DNA of 64,000 nt from Pontibacter populi (lineage in GTDB: Bacteria; Bacteroidota; Bacteroidia; Cytophagales; Hymenobacteraceae). Where the stretch lies: contig NZ_JAHWXQ010000002.1 of assembly GCF_019336435.1 (NCBI RefSeq), positions 124,001 to 188,000 on the forward strand, given 5' to 3'. The notes under the pieces are model-generated. The model saw nothing but the letters and a program-made list of their open reading frames with translations, was not told the origin of the DNA and did no database searches. Shown here one piece after another: positions 35,877 to 43,385 of this stretch. Position numbers and translations under genes: made by a program. Within the stretch, counting starts at the first letter, position 1, and each line of letters starts with the position of its first letter.

Positions 35877-36875
35877 ATGCGCAATTCAAAAATAGCTGGC
35901 GTTGGCCATTATGTACCTGAAACTATAGTTACCAACAAGGACCTGGAGAATATTATGGAGACCTCGGATGAGTGGATCCGTGAGCGAACCGGCATTGTTG
36001 AACGACGCTATTTTAAGGAAGGTACCGATACCACTGCCAACATGGGTGCCAATGCTGCCCGCATGGCGCTTAAAAATGCCGGACTCGAAGCTACTGATCT
36101 GGATATGATCGTGTTTGCTACACTTAGTCCTGACTATACCTTCCCGGGTTCTGGTGTGTTGTTGCAGCGCGAACTAGGTTTAAAGGAAATTCCGGCCCTG
36201 GATGTTCGCAACCAGTGCTCCGGCTTTATCTATGCCCTGTCTGTAGCTGATCAGTTCATTAAAACAGGCATGTACAACAAAGTGTTGGTGGTTGGCTCTG
36301 AGATTCACTCCAGCGGCCTGGATTTCTCAACCCGCGGTCGTGGTATTTCGGTAATCTTTGGAGATGGTGCCGGAGCTGTTGTACTGACCCCTTCTGAAAG
36401 TACAGACAAAGGTATACTAAGCACGCATCTGCATGCAGACGGCGAATTTGCTGAAGAACTGGCTGTGCTTGCTCCGGACTCAAATAAGAAAGAACGCCTG
36501 ACGCATGAAATGATAGACAACGGCTCTATCTACCCTTACATGAACGGCAACATGGTGTTCAAGCATGCAGTTACACGCTTCCCGGAAGTAATTGAAGAAG
36601 CACTTAACAAGAACGGCTATAAAGCATCTGATATAGACATGCTTGTGCCGCACCAGGCTAACCTGAGAATCACTTCTTACATACAGCAGAAGATGGGCTT
36701 GCCTGCCGAAAAAGTAATGAGCAACATCCATAAATACGGTAATACAACCGCCGCCTCTGTGCCAATTGCGCTGAGCGAAGCCGTACAGGAACACCGCATC
36801 AAAGAAGGCGACCTGGTTTGCCTTGCAGCCTTCGGAAGCGGCTTCACGTGGGCATCGGCGCTTATCCGTTGGTAG
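35877..36875 (+). CDS. fabH: 3-oxoacyl-ACP synthase III
   Basis: Condenses a starter acyl-CoA with malonyl-ACP to begin fatty-acid synthesis; branched starters would be typical of this phylum but cannot be told from sequence. 332 residues. Catalytic triad motifs: Cys in VRNQCSGFIYAL (about 113), His in VPHQANLRI (about 258) and Asn in YGNTTAASVPIAL (about 288). Start region MRNSKIAGVGHYVPETIVTN is standard and contains a full iterated palindrome. ATG at 35877. The regulator 113 bp downstream is separated by an inverted repeat. Confidence 0.93.
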   Translation: MRNSKIAGVGHYVPETIVTNKDLENIMETSDEWIRERTGIVERRYFKEGTDTTANMGANAARMALKNAGLEATDLDMIVFATLSPDYTFPGSGVLLQRELGLKEIPALDVRNQCSGFIYALSVADQFIKTGMYNKVLVVGSEIHSSGLDFSTRGRGISVIFGDGAGAVVLTPSESTDKGILSTHLHADGEFAEELAVLAPDSNKKERLTHEMIDNGSIYPYMNGNMVFKHAVTRFPEVIEEALNKNGYKASDIDMLVPHQANLRITSYIQQKMGLPAEKVMSNIHKYGNTTAASVPIALSEAVQEHRIKEGDLVCLAAFGSGFTWASALIRW

Positions 36876-36886
36876 TTTACAATTTT

Positions 36887-36970
36887 GAATAATTGAATAA
36901 CTGATTGTGTGAATAAAGGGAAATCTATAGTTCTGAAATTCACCTTTAAAATTCAGTTATTCAATTATTC
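36887..36970. repeat. 18-bp perfect inverted repeat with 8-nt phased arms
   Basis: gaataattgaataactga at 36887-36904 and its exact complement at 36953-36970, 48 bp apart, with a CTATAGTT site in the centre. The right side continues as octamers ATTCAGTT ATTCAATT ATTCACTC ATTCAAAA up to the DtxR gene's start. Confidence 0.75.
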
Positions 36971-36988
36971 ACTCATTCAAAATCAAAA

Positions 36989-37645
36989 ATGAGCCACAGC
37001 TTTACAGAAGAGAACTATATAAAAGCGATCTATAAGCTATCTGATGGCAGAGATGGCGTTAACACCAATGCCATTGCTGATGCGTTGGATACCAAGGCTG
37101 CTTCAGTAACCGATATGCTGCGTAAACTCAGCGCCAAAGGCCTGGTAGATTATGTGAAGTATAAAGGCGTGTCATTGACGGAGGCAGGCGAACGTGTGGC
37201 ATTGAGTGTGATCCGTAAGCACAGGCTTTGGGAGGTTTTTCTGGTTGATAAGCTTAAATTTAACTGGGACGAAGTGCACGAGGTAGCTGAAGAGCTAGAG
37301 CACATCAGTTCTGAGTTACTTACCAAACGGCTGGATGAGTTCCTTGGCCACCCGCAATTCGACCCGCACGGCGACCCGATACCATCTGAGAATGGCGAAC
37401 TAAAAGTAAAGCCGCAGAAGCTGCTAGCTGAAATGGAAATACAGGATAATGGTATAGTTGTGGGTGTAAATGATTCGCAACCCCTGTTCCTGCAGTACCT
37501 AGATAAGATGGGGATTTTTCTGGGAGCTAAAATTAAAGTACTGGATAAGATACCCTACGATAGTTCCCTGGAGATCAACATAGAAAACAAAAAGAATCTC
37601 GTGGTTTCCAGTGAAGTGGCGCGCAATATTTTTCTGTCCGCTTAA
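36989..37645 (+). CDS. DtxR/MntR family metal-dependent regulator
   Basis: 218-residue repressor of the DtxR class. N-terminal winged helix (about 1-65: YIKAIYKLSDGRDGVNTNAIADALDTKAASVTDMLRKL), dimerisation and metal-binding domain (about 66-140: EVHEVAEELEHISSELLTKRLDEFLGHPQFDPHGDPIP) and a C-terminal SH3-like/FeoA domain (about 150-218). The stop is 4 bp before the metal-binding lipoprotein gene, so it heads a metal-uptake operon and probably represses it when Mn or Fe is ample; the metal is inferred. Confidence 0.9.
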   Translation: MSHSFTEENYIKAIYKLSDGRDGVNTNAIADALDTKAASVTDMLRKLSAKGLVDYVKYKGVSLTEAGERVALSVIRKHRLWEVFLVDKLKFNWDEVHEVAEELEHISSELLTKRLDEFLGHPQFDPHGDPIPSENGELKVKPQKLLAEMEIQDNGIVVGVNDSQPLFLQYLDKMGIFLGAKIKVLDKIPYDSSLEINIENKKNLVVSSEVARNIFLSA

Positions 37646-37649
37646 ACCT

Positions 37650-38582
37650 ATGCAACACTATCGTGCTCCTCTCCTGCTGCTTGTATTGTGCCTTTTCTCC
37701 TGGGGTTGTAAGCAAACTATAGACAAAGGCCCCATGCCTGAAGGCAGGAAAATGTATGTAGTTACAACAACGGGTATTCTGGCTGATGCGGTAAAGAATA
37801 TAGTTGGCGATGCTGCTACAGTAGAGGCTATCATGGGCAGTGGCGTAGACCCACACCTTTACAAAGCCACCCAGGGCGACCTGCAAAAGTTAACCGATGC
37901 AGATCTTATAATTTACAACGGCCTGCACCTGGAAGGTAAAATGGGGGAAGTACTTTCTAAGCTCAACCGCTTTAAATCTGTAGTGGCAGCAGCAGAGAAC
38001 TTGCACGAAGACCAGTTAATACAATCAAACCAGTTTGCCAGCAGCCACGACCCCCATGTATGGTTTGACGTGTCGTTATGGCAAAAAGTAGTAGGGCATA
38101 TAGCAGAGGTCTTGCAACAAAAAGACCCGAAGAATGCTGAACTATACAAACGCAATGCTGAAGCCTACCTCCAGCAACTAACTCAGCTGCACAACTATAC
38201 CAGGCAGGCTATCGCATCCATACCCGAGCAACAACGCATCTTAATAACTGCCCATGACGCTTTTGGCTATTTTGGAAGAGCCTATGGTATCAAGGTACGT
38301 GGGTTGCAGGGCATTTCAACAGTTTCGGAATTTGGTTTGCAGGATGTGTCAGTGCTGGTAAACTTTATAGTTGATAACCGCATTAAAGCCGTGTTTGTAG
38401 AGTCATCGGTTTCCCCGAAAGCCATTGAGGCAGTAGTAATAGGAAGCAGGAAAAAAGGGCATAAAGTACAGATCGGCGGCACACTGTTTTCGGATGCCTT
38501 GGGTAAGGCAGGCACACCGGAAGGAACTTATATCGGCATGGTTCGGCACAATGTAGATCAAATAGTAAAGGCTTTAAAATAA
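37650..38582 (+). CDS. Metal ABC transporter substrate-binding lipoprotein (ZnuA/MntA type)
   Basis: Cluster 9 metal-binding lipoprotein that hands Mn, Zn or Fe to the permease. 310 residues from the ATG at 37650; lipobox FSWGC (Cys about 19). Metal ligands expected in GVDPHLYKAT (His near 68), SHDPHVWFDVSLW (near 130), an acidic residue in ITAHDAFGYFG and ESSVSPKAIEAV. There is no His-rich loop as in ZnuA, so Mn or Fe is more likely than Zn. An earlier in-frame start at 37611 lies inside the regulator gene and is rejected. Confidence 0.9.
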   Translation: MQHYRAPLLLLVLCLFSWGCKQTIDKGPMPEGRKMYVVTTTGILADAVKNIVGDAATVEAIMGSGVDPHLYKATQGDLQKLTDADLIIYNGLHLEGKMGEVLSKLNRFKSVVAAAENLHEDQLIQSNQFASSHDPHVWFDVSLWQKVVGHIAEVLQQKDPKNAELYKRNAEAYLQQLTQLHNYTRQAIASIPEQQRILITAHDAFGYFGRAYGIKVRGLQGISTVSEFGLQDVSVLVNFIVDNRIKAVFVESSVSPKAIEAVVIGSRKKGHKVQIGGTLFSDALGKAGTPEGTYIGMVRHNVDQIVKALK

Positions 38583-38594
38583 ACAGTTTATACC

Positions 38595-39389
38595 ATGATA
38601 CTTCATGTAGATAATCCGGTGGTGGAAGTGCACGACTTAACGGTAAGTTATGATCGTAAACCCGTGCTCTGGGGTGTGGATCTGACGTTGCCAGCCGGTT
38701 CGTTGGTGGGTGTGATCGGCCCGAACGGTGCCGGTAAATCTACGCTCATAAAAGCCATCATGGATCTGTTGCCGGCAAGCAGCGGCTATGTGCGCATTTT
38801 TGATGAACCGATAAAGCAGGTGCGCAACCGCATCTCGTATGTGCCGCAGCGCGAGTCTGTAGACTGGGATTTCCCGGCTTCGGTTTTTGATGTGGTACTG
38901 ATGGGCAGGTATGGTAACCTGGGCTTATTTAACCGGCCACGCAAAGCAGATAAAGATGCTGCCATGCAGGCCCTCGAAAAAGTAGGGATGCAAAGTTTTG
39001 CCAACCGCCAGATCTCCCAGCTATCCGGCGGGCAGCAGCAACGCGTGTTTTTAGCAAGAGCCTTAGCCCAGAATGCTGACATCTACTTTATGGACGAACC
39101 TTTTGCTGGAGTAGATATCGCCACTGAAACTGCCATTATAGAACTACTCCGAACCATGCGCGCCCAAGGCAAAACGGTTATAGTTGTGCACCACGACCTG
39201 CAATCGGCCGGAGAGTATTTTGACTGGACCGTGTTACTGAACATGCGCCTGGTAGCTTCGGGGCCTACAGAACAGGTACTGACACAGGAATTGTTGGAAC
39301 AAACCTACGGTGGTAAACTGACAGTGCTCAGCAAAGTAGGCGACCTGCTACGCAAACAGGAATTCCCGACAAGAGAGAGGAAAAGTTAG
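38595..39389 (+). CDS. Metal ABC transporter ATP-binding protein
   Basis: ATPase of the metal importer, 264 residues. Walker A GPNGAGKST (42-50), Q-loop near VPQRESVDW, signature LSGGQQQRVFLARAL near 140, Walker B IYFMDEPFAGVD near 160, H-loop VVHHDLQS near 200. Belongs to the Mn/Zn-type family (MntB/ZnuC-like). It begins 13 bp after the binding-protein gene. Confidence 0.93.
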   Translation: MILHVDNPVVEVHDLTVSYDRKPVLWGVDLTLPAGSLVGVIGPNGAGKSTLIKAIMDLLPASSGYVRIFDEPIKQVRNRISYVPQRESVDWDFPASVFDVVLMGRYGNLGLFNRPRKADKDAAMQALEKVGMQSFANRQISQLSGGQQQRVFLARALAQNADIYFMDEPFAGVDIATETAIIELLRTMRAQGKTVIVVHHDLQSAGEYFDWTVLLNMRLVASGPTEQVLTQELLEQTYGGKLTVLSKVGDLLRKQEFPTRERKS

Positions 39390-39418
39390 AGAGTTAATGA
39401 AGTTAGAAGTTGGGAAGT
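39384..39418. repeat. GTT-type octamer tract after a stop codon
   Basis: agttagag agttaatga agttagaag ttgggaagt: purine/GTT form immediately overlapping the end of the ATPase gene. Confidence 0.6.
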
Positions 39419-39513
39419 ATATAACTCGGGAAGTGTAGAGATGCAATACCTTGTGCCTTGTTTGAGAAGGAACTATAGTTCAACTACAACGCAATGTAGG
39501 ATTTTCAAAACAC

Positions 39514-39585
39514 TTAACAATTTAACCTATAGCCATTTAACCACTAACAATCCAACAATTAACCAAGCAGCCATTTAACAATTAA
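39514..39585. repeat. AAC-type octamer tract before a start codon
   Basis: Phased 7-8-nt units such as AACAATTT, AACCACT, AACAATCC, AACAATT run to the ATG of the permease fusion at 39587. It forms the opposite arm to 39384-39418 with a full AACTATAGTT palindrome between them (near 39472). Confidence 0.65.
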
Positions 39586-39586
39586 A

Positions 39587-40870
39587 ATGAAGGAGTTTTT
39601 AGAGTTCTTTTCGTTTGCCGATGCCAACATACGTTATGTGACAATTGGCTCGGTGCTGCTGGCCAGTAGTTCGGCGGTGGTGGGCTGCTTTACGCTGCTT
39701 CGTAAAAGAGCATTGGTTGGTGATGCGGTGGCCCATTCTGTATTACCGGGTGTTTGTCTTGCCTTTATAGTTTCAGGCACAAAAAATCCGCTTATCTTAC
39801 TTTTTGGCGCATTTGTTACCGGCTGGCTTTCCCTGATTCTGATAGATTATATCACTTCCCGGTCCCGCATAAAAGAAGATACTGCCATTGGCCTGGTGCT
39901 TTCTGTTTTCTTCGGAATAGGTATTTTATTGCTTACATCCATTCAACATTCCGGCAACGCAGCACAAAGCGGGCTCGACAAATTTTTGTTCGGGAAGGCG
40001 GCATCACTTGTAGGCGAAGACCTTATTGTTTTTGGAGCGGTGGCCGTGCTCCTGCTCATCACCACTATTCTTTTTTATAAAGAACTGAAGCTGCTTTGTT
40101 TTGATGTGACCTTTGCCAAAAGTATTGGTTTCCCGGTGCGGTCGCTGGAGTTGCTGCTGACTACCCTTACTGTTTTTGCGGTGGTAGTGGGTATACAGGC
40201 TGTTGGTGTGGTGCTAATGGCGGCCATGCTGATTACGCCTGCTGCTGCTGCCCGCTTCTGGACCGAAAGGCTGGGTGTAATGCTTGCACTTGCTGCTGTG
40301 ATAGGTGCTTTCTCCGGTATTTCAGGTGCTTTTGTATCGTACACTGCTCCGGCCATGCCAACCGGCCCCTGGATCGTGCTTATCGTTTCGATGGTAGCGA
40401 TCCTGTCGTTTGCATTTGCCCCTAAACGCGGATGGGTTGCCCGCATGTTGCGCCGTCGTCACAACAAGATTCAGATACTGGAAGAAAACCTGTTGAAGTT
40501 ATTTTACCAGCTTGGCGAACAGCACGAAGACTATTTCAGCAACAGAACACTTGATAACATACTTACCCGTCGCAATATACCTAAGACGCAGGCATTAAAC
40601 GGACTGTCCAAACTTAAACGGCAAGGCTATATACAACGCCACCCCGATGGCTGGGCCTTAACCCGGGAAGGTGAAATAAGAGGTAAGCGCGTAGTTCGCC
40701 TGCACCGCCTCTGGGAACTATACCTAACCCAGTATTTACAACTAGCTTCCGACCACGTGCACGAAGATGCCGAAACAATAGAACACATTATTACCCCGGA
40801 ACTGGAGCAGAAACTGATGGAAGAACTCAACTACCCTGCCCTGGACCCGCATCACACGAAGATACCTTAG
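39587..40870 (+). CDS. Metal ABC transporter permease fused to a C-terminal DtxR-like domain
   Basis: 427 residues. Residues 1-285 are a ZnuB/MntC-type permease: about eight transmembrane helices, with the family motif RKRALVGDAVAHSVLPGVCLAF near 38-60 and GVVLMAAMLITPAAAARF near 205-222. After a basic stretch (ARMLRRRHNK) the rest (about 295-427) is a winged helix (RTLDNILTRRNIPKTQALNGLSKLKRQGYIQ) followed by a DtxR dimerisation segment VVRLHRLWELYLTQYL and HVHEDAETIEHIITPELEQKL, ending DPHHTKIP. It repeats the first two domains of the operon's DtxR protein. The tail may sense metal on the cytosolic side; whether it binds DNA is unknown. Confidence 0.88.
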   Translation: MKEFLEFFSFADANIRYVTIGSVLLASSSAVVGCFTLLRKRALVGDAVAHSVLPGVCLAFIVSGTKNPLILLFGAFVTGWLSLILIDYITSRSRIKEDTAIGLVLSVFFGIGILLLTSIQHSGNAAQSGLDKFLFGKAASLVGEDLIVFGAVAVLLLITTILFYKELKLLCFDVTFAKSIGFPVRSLELLLTTLTVFAVVVGIQAVGVVLMAAMLITPAAAARFWTERLGVMLALAAVIGAFSGISGAFVSYTAPAMPTGPWIVLIVSMVAILSFAFAPKRGWVARMLRRRHNKIQILEENLLKLFYQLGEQHEDYFSNRTLDNILTRRNIPKTQALNGLSKLKRQGYIQRHPDGWALTREGEIRGKRVVRLHRLWELYLTQYLQLASDHVHEDAETIEHIITPELEQKLMEELNYPALDPHHTKIP

Positions 40871-40872
40871 GA

Positions 40873-40912
40873 AGTTTGGGAGTTTGGGAGTTTAGGAGTT
40901 AGAAAGTGAAGG
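40873..40912. repeat. GTT-type octamer tract (5 units)
   Basis: AGTTTGGG AGTTTGGG AGTTTAGG AGTTAGAA AGTGAAGG: five exact 8-nt units starting 2 bp after the stop codon. Confidence 0.75.
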
Positions 40913-41044
40913 AAATGTAGAATTGAAATGCTTCGCATCTTTTCAGCTACGGAGCTATAGTTTTAATACTGCATTTCAGGACTAAGATTAGTGTTAAACT
41001 TTTAACAATTTAGCCTTCATCAATAAACAATTAAAAATAAAAGC

Positions 41045-41917
41045 GTGAACGCATTCTGGATAATACTTACCGGATCTTTGGTAGCTACCTGCTGTAGTTT
41101 GCTGGGGTGCTACCTCATACTCAGAAGGATGGCTATGGTTGGCGATGCTATCTCGCATGCCGTATTGCCAGGTATAGTTATCGCATTCCTGTTCACAGGT
41201 TCACGGGATTCTATTCCGATGATCATAGGGGCAGGTTTACTGGGTGTTTTAACCACTTTCCTGATCGAGTTCTTTCACCGTTATGCCCGTGTACAAGCCG
41301 ACGCATCTATAGGTATTACTTTTACCTGGCTTTTTGCAATAGGCATCATCCTTATCTCCGTTTTTGCCGGACAGGTTGACCTTGATCAGGATTGCGTGTT
41401 GTATGGGGAGATTGCGTACGTGCCCCTGGATCTCTGGCTTACGGAAAATGGGCTCAGTTTCGGGCCACAAACTATCTGGACATTAGGCTTTGTAACTATA
41501 CTGATCATAGCGTTTATCACGTTTGGGTATAAAGAGTTGTTCCTGACTGCTTTTGACCCCGGTTATGCGGCTGTTATCGGCATCTCTACCACCCTTTGGT
41601 ATTACCTGCTCATGACGGCTGTTTCACTCACAACGGTGGCCTCGTTTGAGTCGGTAGGTGCTATCCTGGTAGTAGCTTTTTTAGTTGGTCCGCCGGCAAC
41701 GGCTTACCTGCTTACCGATAACTTTAAAACAATGCTGGTGCTGTCCGTGATTATCGGAATTATAGCATCTATAGTTGGGTATTACCTGGCATACTGGCTC
41801 GACGGTTCAATTGCTGGCGCCATTGCTACAGTGACGGGTTTACAGTTTGCTTTGGCTTTCCTGTTCTCCCCAACACATGGGCAGCTGTTTAAAAGAAAAA
41901 GAACTATAGCTGTTTAA
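41045..41917 (+). CDS. Metal ABC transporter permease (second subunit)
   Basis: 290 residues, GTG start at 41045. Permease of the same ZnuB/MntC family, with RRMAMVGDAISHAVLPGIVIAFLF near 28-50 and ESVGAILVVAFLVGPPATAYLL near 205-226, and eight to nine helices. It lacks the DtxR tail of the first permease. Together the two form a heteromeric channel with the ATPase upstream. The thioredoxin-like gene starts close downstream. Confidence 0.88.
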   Translation: MNAFWIILTGSLVATCCSLLGCYLILRRMAMVGDAISHAVLPGIVIAFLFTGSRDSIPMIIGAGLLGVLTTFLIEFFHRYARVQADASIGITFTWLFAIGIILISVFAGQVDLDQDCVLYGEIAYVPLDLWLTENGLSFGPQTIWTLGFVTILIIAFITFGYKELFLTAFDPGYAAVIGISTTLWYYLLMTAVSLTTVASFESVGAILVVAFLVGPPATAYLLTDNFKTMLVLSVIIGIIASIVGYYLAYWLDGSIAGAIATVTGLQFALAFLFSPTHGQLFKRKRTIAV

Positions 41918-41977
41918 ACCTGTTACATGAAACTGTTTCGGGCTATAGTTTGTGTTATGCGTAAGATCAATACTGAT

Positions 41978-42532
41978 ATGAGAAAAGGCCTTTACACATT
42001 GCTTTCATTACTGATACTTCTGGCAGGTATTTCTTCATTTAAGATGATTACAGATCAGGGTAATGGTAATAAATCCAAATCCGGTAAAGCTGAAACTATA
42101 AAATGGCTCACCATGGAAGAGGCAGAAGCCAAAATCAAGAAGGAGCCACGTAAGATATTTGTTGATGTGTATACGGACTGGTGTGGCTGGTGCAAAAAGA
42201 TGGATAAAGATACGTTCTCAGATCCTGAAATAGCCGCCTATGTAAACAAGCATTACTACGCTGTAAAACTGGATGCTGAAGGCAAAAAACCTATCACTGT
42301 AAGAGGTCATACCTACACGTTTAAACCGGAATACAAATCGCATGAGCTGGCACTCGCGCTTTTGAATGGGCAGATGAGCTACCCCACTACCGTTTACCTC
42401 GATGAACAGATGAACATGCTTTCCCCTGTTCCGGGCTACCTCGACAAAGCGATGTTCACAAAAATCATCCGTTACTTCGGCGACAACCACCACAAAACTA
42501 TGACGTGGAAAGAGTATGAGAAGAAGAAGTAA
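41978..42532 (+). CDS. Thioredoxin-like protein with WCGWC motif
   Basis: 184 residues from the ATG at 41978. N-terminal hydrophobic signal or anchor (LYTLLSLLILLAGISSF). The redox motif is D-W68-C69-G-W-C72-KKM, and cis-Pro is in MSYPTTVYLD near 142. Such proteins reduce or isomerise disulfides in the periplasm. In-frame ATGs at 41927 and 41957 are possible but add charged residues before the signal. It lies next to the metal operon; a link between the two is not shown. Confidence 0.82.
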   Translation: MRKGLYTLLSLLILLAGISSFKMITDQGNGNKSKSGKAETIKWLTMEEAEAKIKKEPRKIFVDVYTDWCGWCKKMDKDTFSDPEIAAYVNKHYYAVKLDAEGKKPITVRGHTYTFKPEYKSHELALALLNGQMSYPTTVYLDEQMNMLSPVPGYLDKAMFTKIIRYFGDNHHKTMTWKEYEKKK

Positions 42533-42599
42533 GGTTTAGAGTTTAGTTCACCCCTTCCAAGCTTTCCCTAAGAACAGGGGGAAAAGCCCGGCTATCGTA

Positions 42600-43213
42600 C
42601 TATAGTTCCTCTTTTGTCATTTCAACGTTAGCAGAAATCTATTCAAGCTTGTATCTGAAGCTTCTCATATTTTGAACCAAGCCTTTCTTTCATAGCTCAC
42701 TTTAATCCTGGGAGCTCTACTAACCTATCGTTTCAATTCAGCTTTGGTGCCCTCACGGCCGGGAGGCCCCGTCTTTGGGCACCGCGCGGTGTACATTCCT
42801 TTTTCTCGTTCCTCGAAATACCTTCGGTACCAGAAATCTACAAGGCGCTCCACCCGAAGACTGAGATCTTTCGCATAGTTACCCGTATCCATAGTTTGTT
42901 CCGGTAAGCTTCGAGATTTGTCGTGGTTGTAGTTTCGTAGGGACAGGTAAACCTGTCCTGTCTTTGGGCTGTAACTATAGAACTATAGTTTGTGAGTTGG
43001 TAAAGAAAGAAAAGTCCCCCTTTGAAGGGGGCAGGGGGATGACAAACGCAGACTATAAAACTATAGCTAACCATAACTACAGCCGAAATTCCCCTCTTGG
43101 GAGGGGCAGGGGTGGGTTAAAACTCCAGCTATAAAACCATAACTATAAAACTATAGCAAAGGCCGCAAAAGCTCCCCGACTTAGACAAGGAGGGGCTGGG
43201 GGTGGTTGGACCA
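42600..43213. repeat. Mosaic dispersed repeat, copy A (614 bp)
   Basis: Colinear over its whole length with the reverse complement of 53554-54167. Shared modules from left: ctatagttcctc..tttgtcatttc..acgtta; the GC-rich core ggtgccctcacggccggg (about 42745-42795, nearly identical); ctacaaggcgctc; ggacaggtaaacctgtcc palindrome near 42940; ccccctttgaaggggg and gggggatg near 43017; ttcccctc..gaggggcaggggtggg near 43090; ctccccg..acaaggagggg near 43170. Several modules are hairpin plus GGGGYRGGGG. No transposase. Confidence 0.85.
42725..42892 (-). CDS. Short open frame inside mosaic repeat copy A, possible small protein
   Basis: 55 codons from ATG at 42892, beginning MDTGNYAKDLSLRVERLVDF and ending with MYTARCPKTGPPGREGTK plus AELKR. 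The same frame stays open upstream to 42982 (30 more codons, e.g. GQVYLSLRNYNHDKS), without another ATG. In copy B the same peptide can be read at both ends (GQVYLFLRNYQHDK and MYTARCPKTGPPGREGTK), with stop codons between. In the 18-codon conserved end the only two differences between copies are silent. That suggests past coding constraint, but a chance pattern is possible; I recognise no family. Confidence 0.35.
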   Translation of the reverse strand: MDTGNYAKDLSLRVERLVDFWYRRYFEEREKGMYTARCPKTGPPGREGTKAELKR

Positions 43214-43385
43214 ACGTTAACTATGAACTATAGTCCAAGCACACTGTCAGGTCTTCTGATACATCCCGCCTATTCCAGAACCCCATCAATCCTGCACAAA
43301 AAAAATCCAACATACAGAACTATAACTCTATTCCACATAGCATCAGATAAGTTCGTAAATTTGTGATCTTACAAAAAGCGATACC
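42983..43385. other. Rest of the repeat-rich spacer before mnmE
   Basis: Contains the G-rich hairpin modules of copy A and nine TATAGTT-type sites, several arranged as aactataaaactatag pairs. The last 170 bp before mnmE are unique and carry the mnmE -7 box. No gene is seen. Confidence 0.5.
43356..43363 (+). promoter_or_regulatory. -7 box TAAATTTG upstream of mnmE
   Basis: Exact TAnnTTTG match 22 bp before the TTG start of mnmE, giving a leader of about 16 nt. Confidence 0.45.

Noticed and set aside
37611..37650. Earlier start of the metal-binding lipoprotein inside the regulator gene
   Set aside because: It would place 13 extra residues before a clean lipoprotein signal peptide; the ATG at 37650 fits better.
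42838..43074. 78-codon minus-strand frame in the spacer before mnmE
   Set aside because: It runs through repeat modules in a different frame from the peptide shared with copy B and has no counterpart there.
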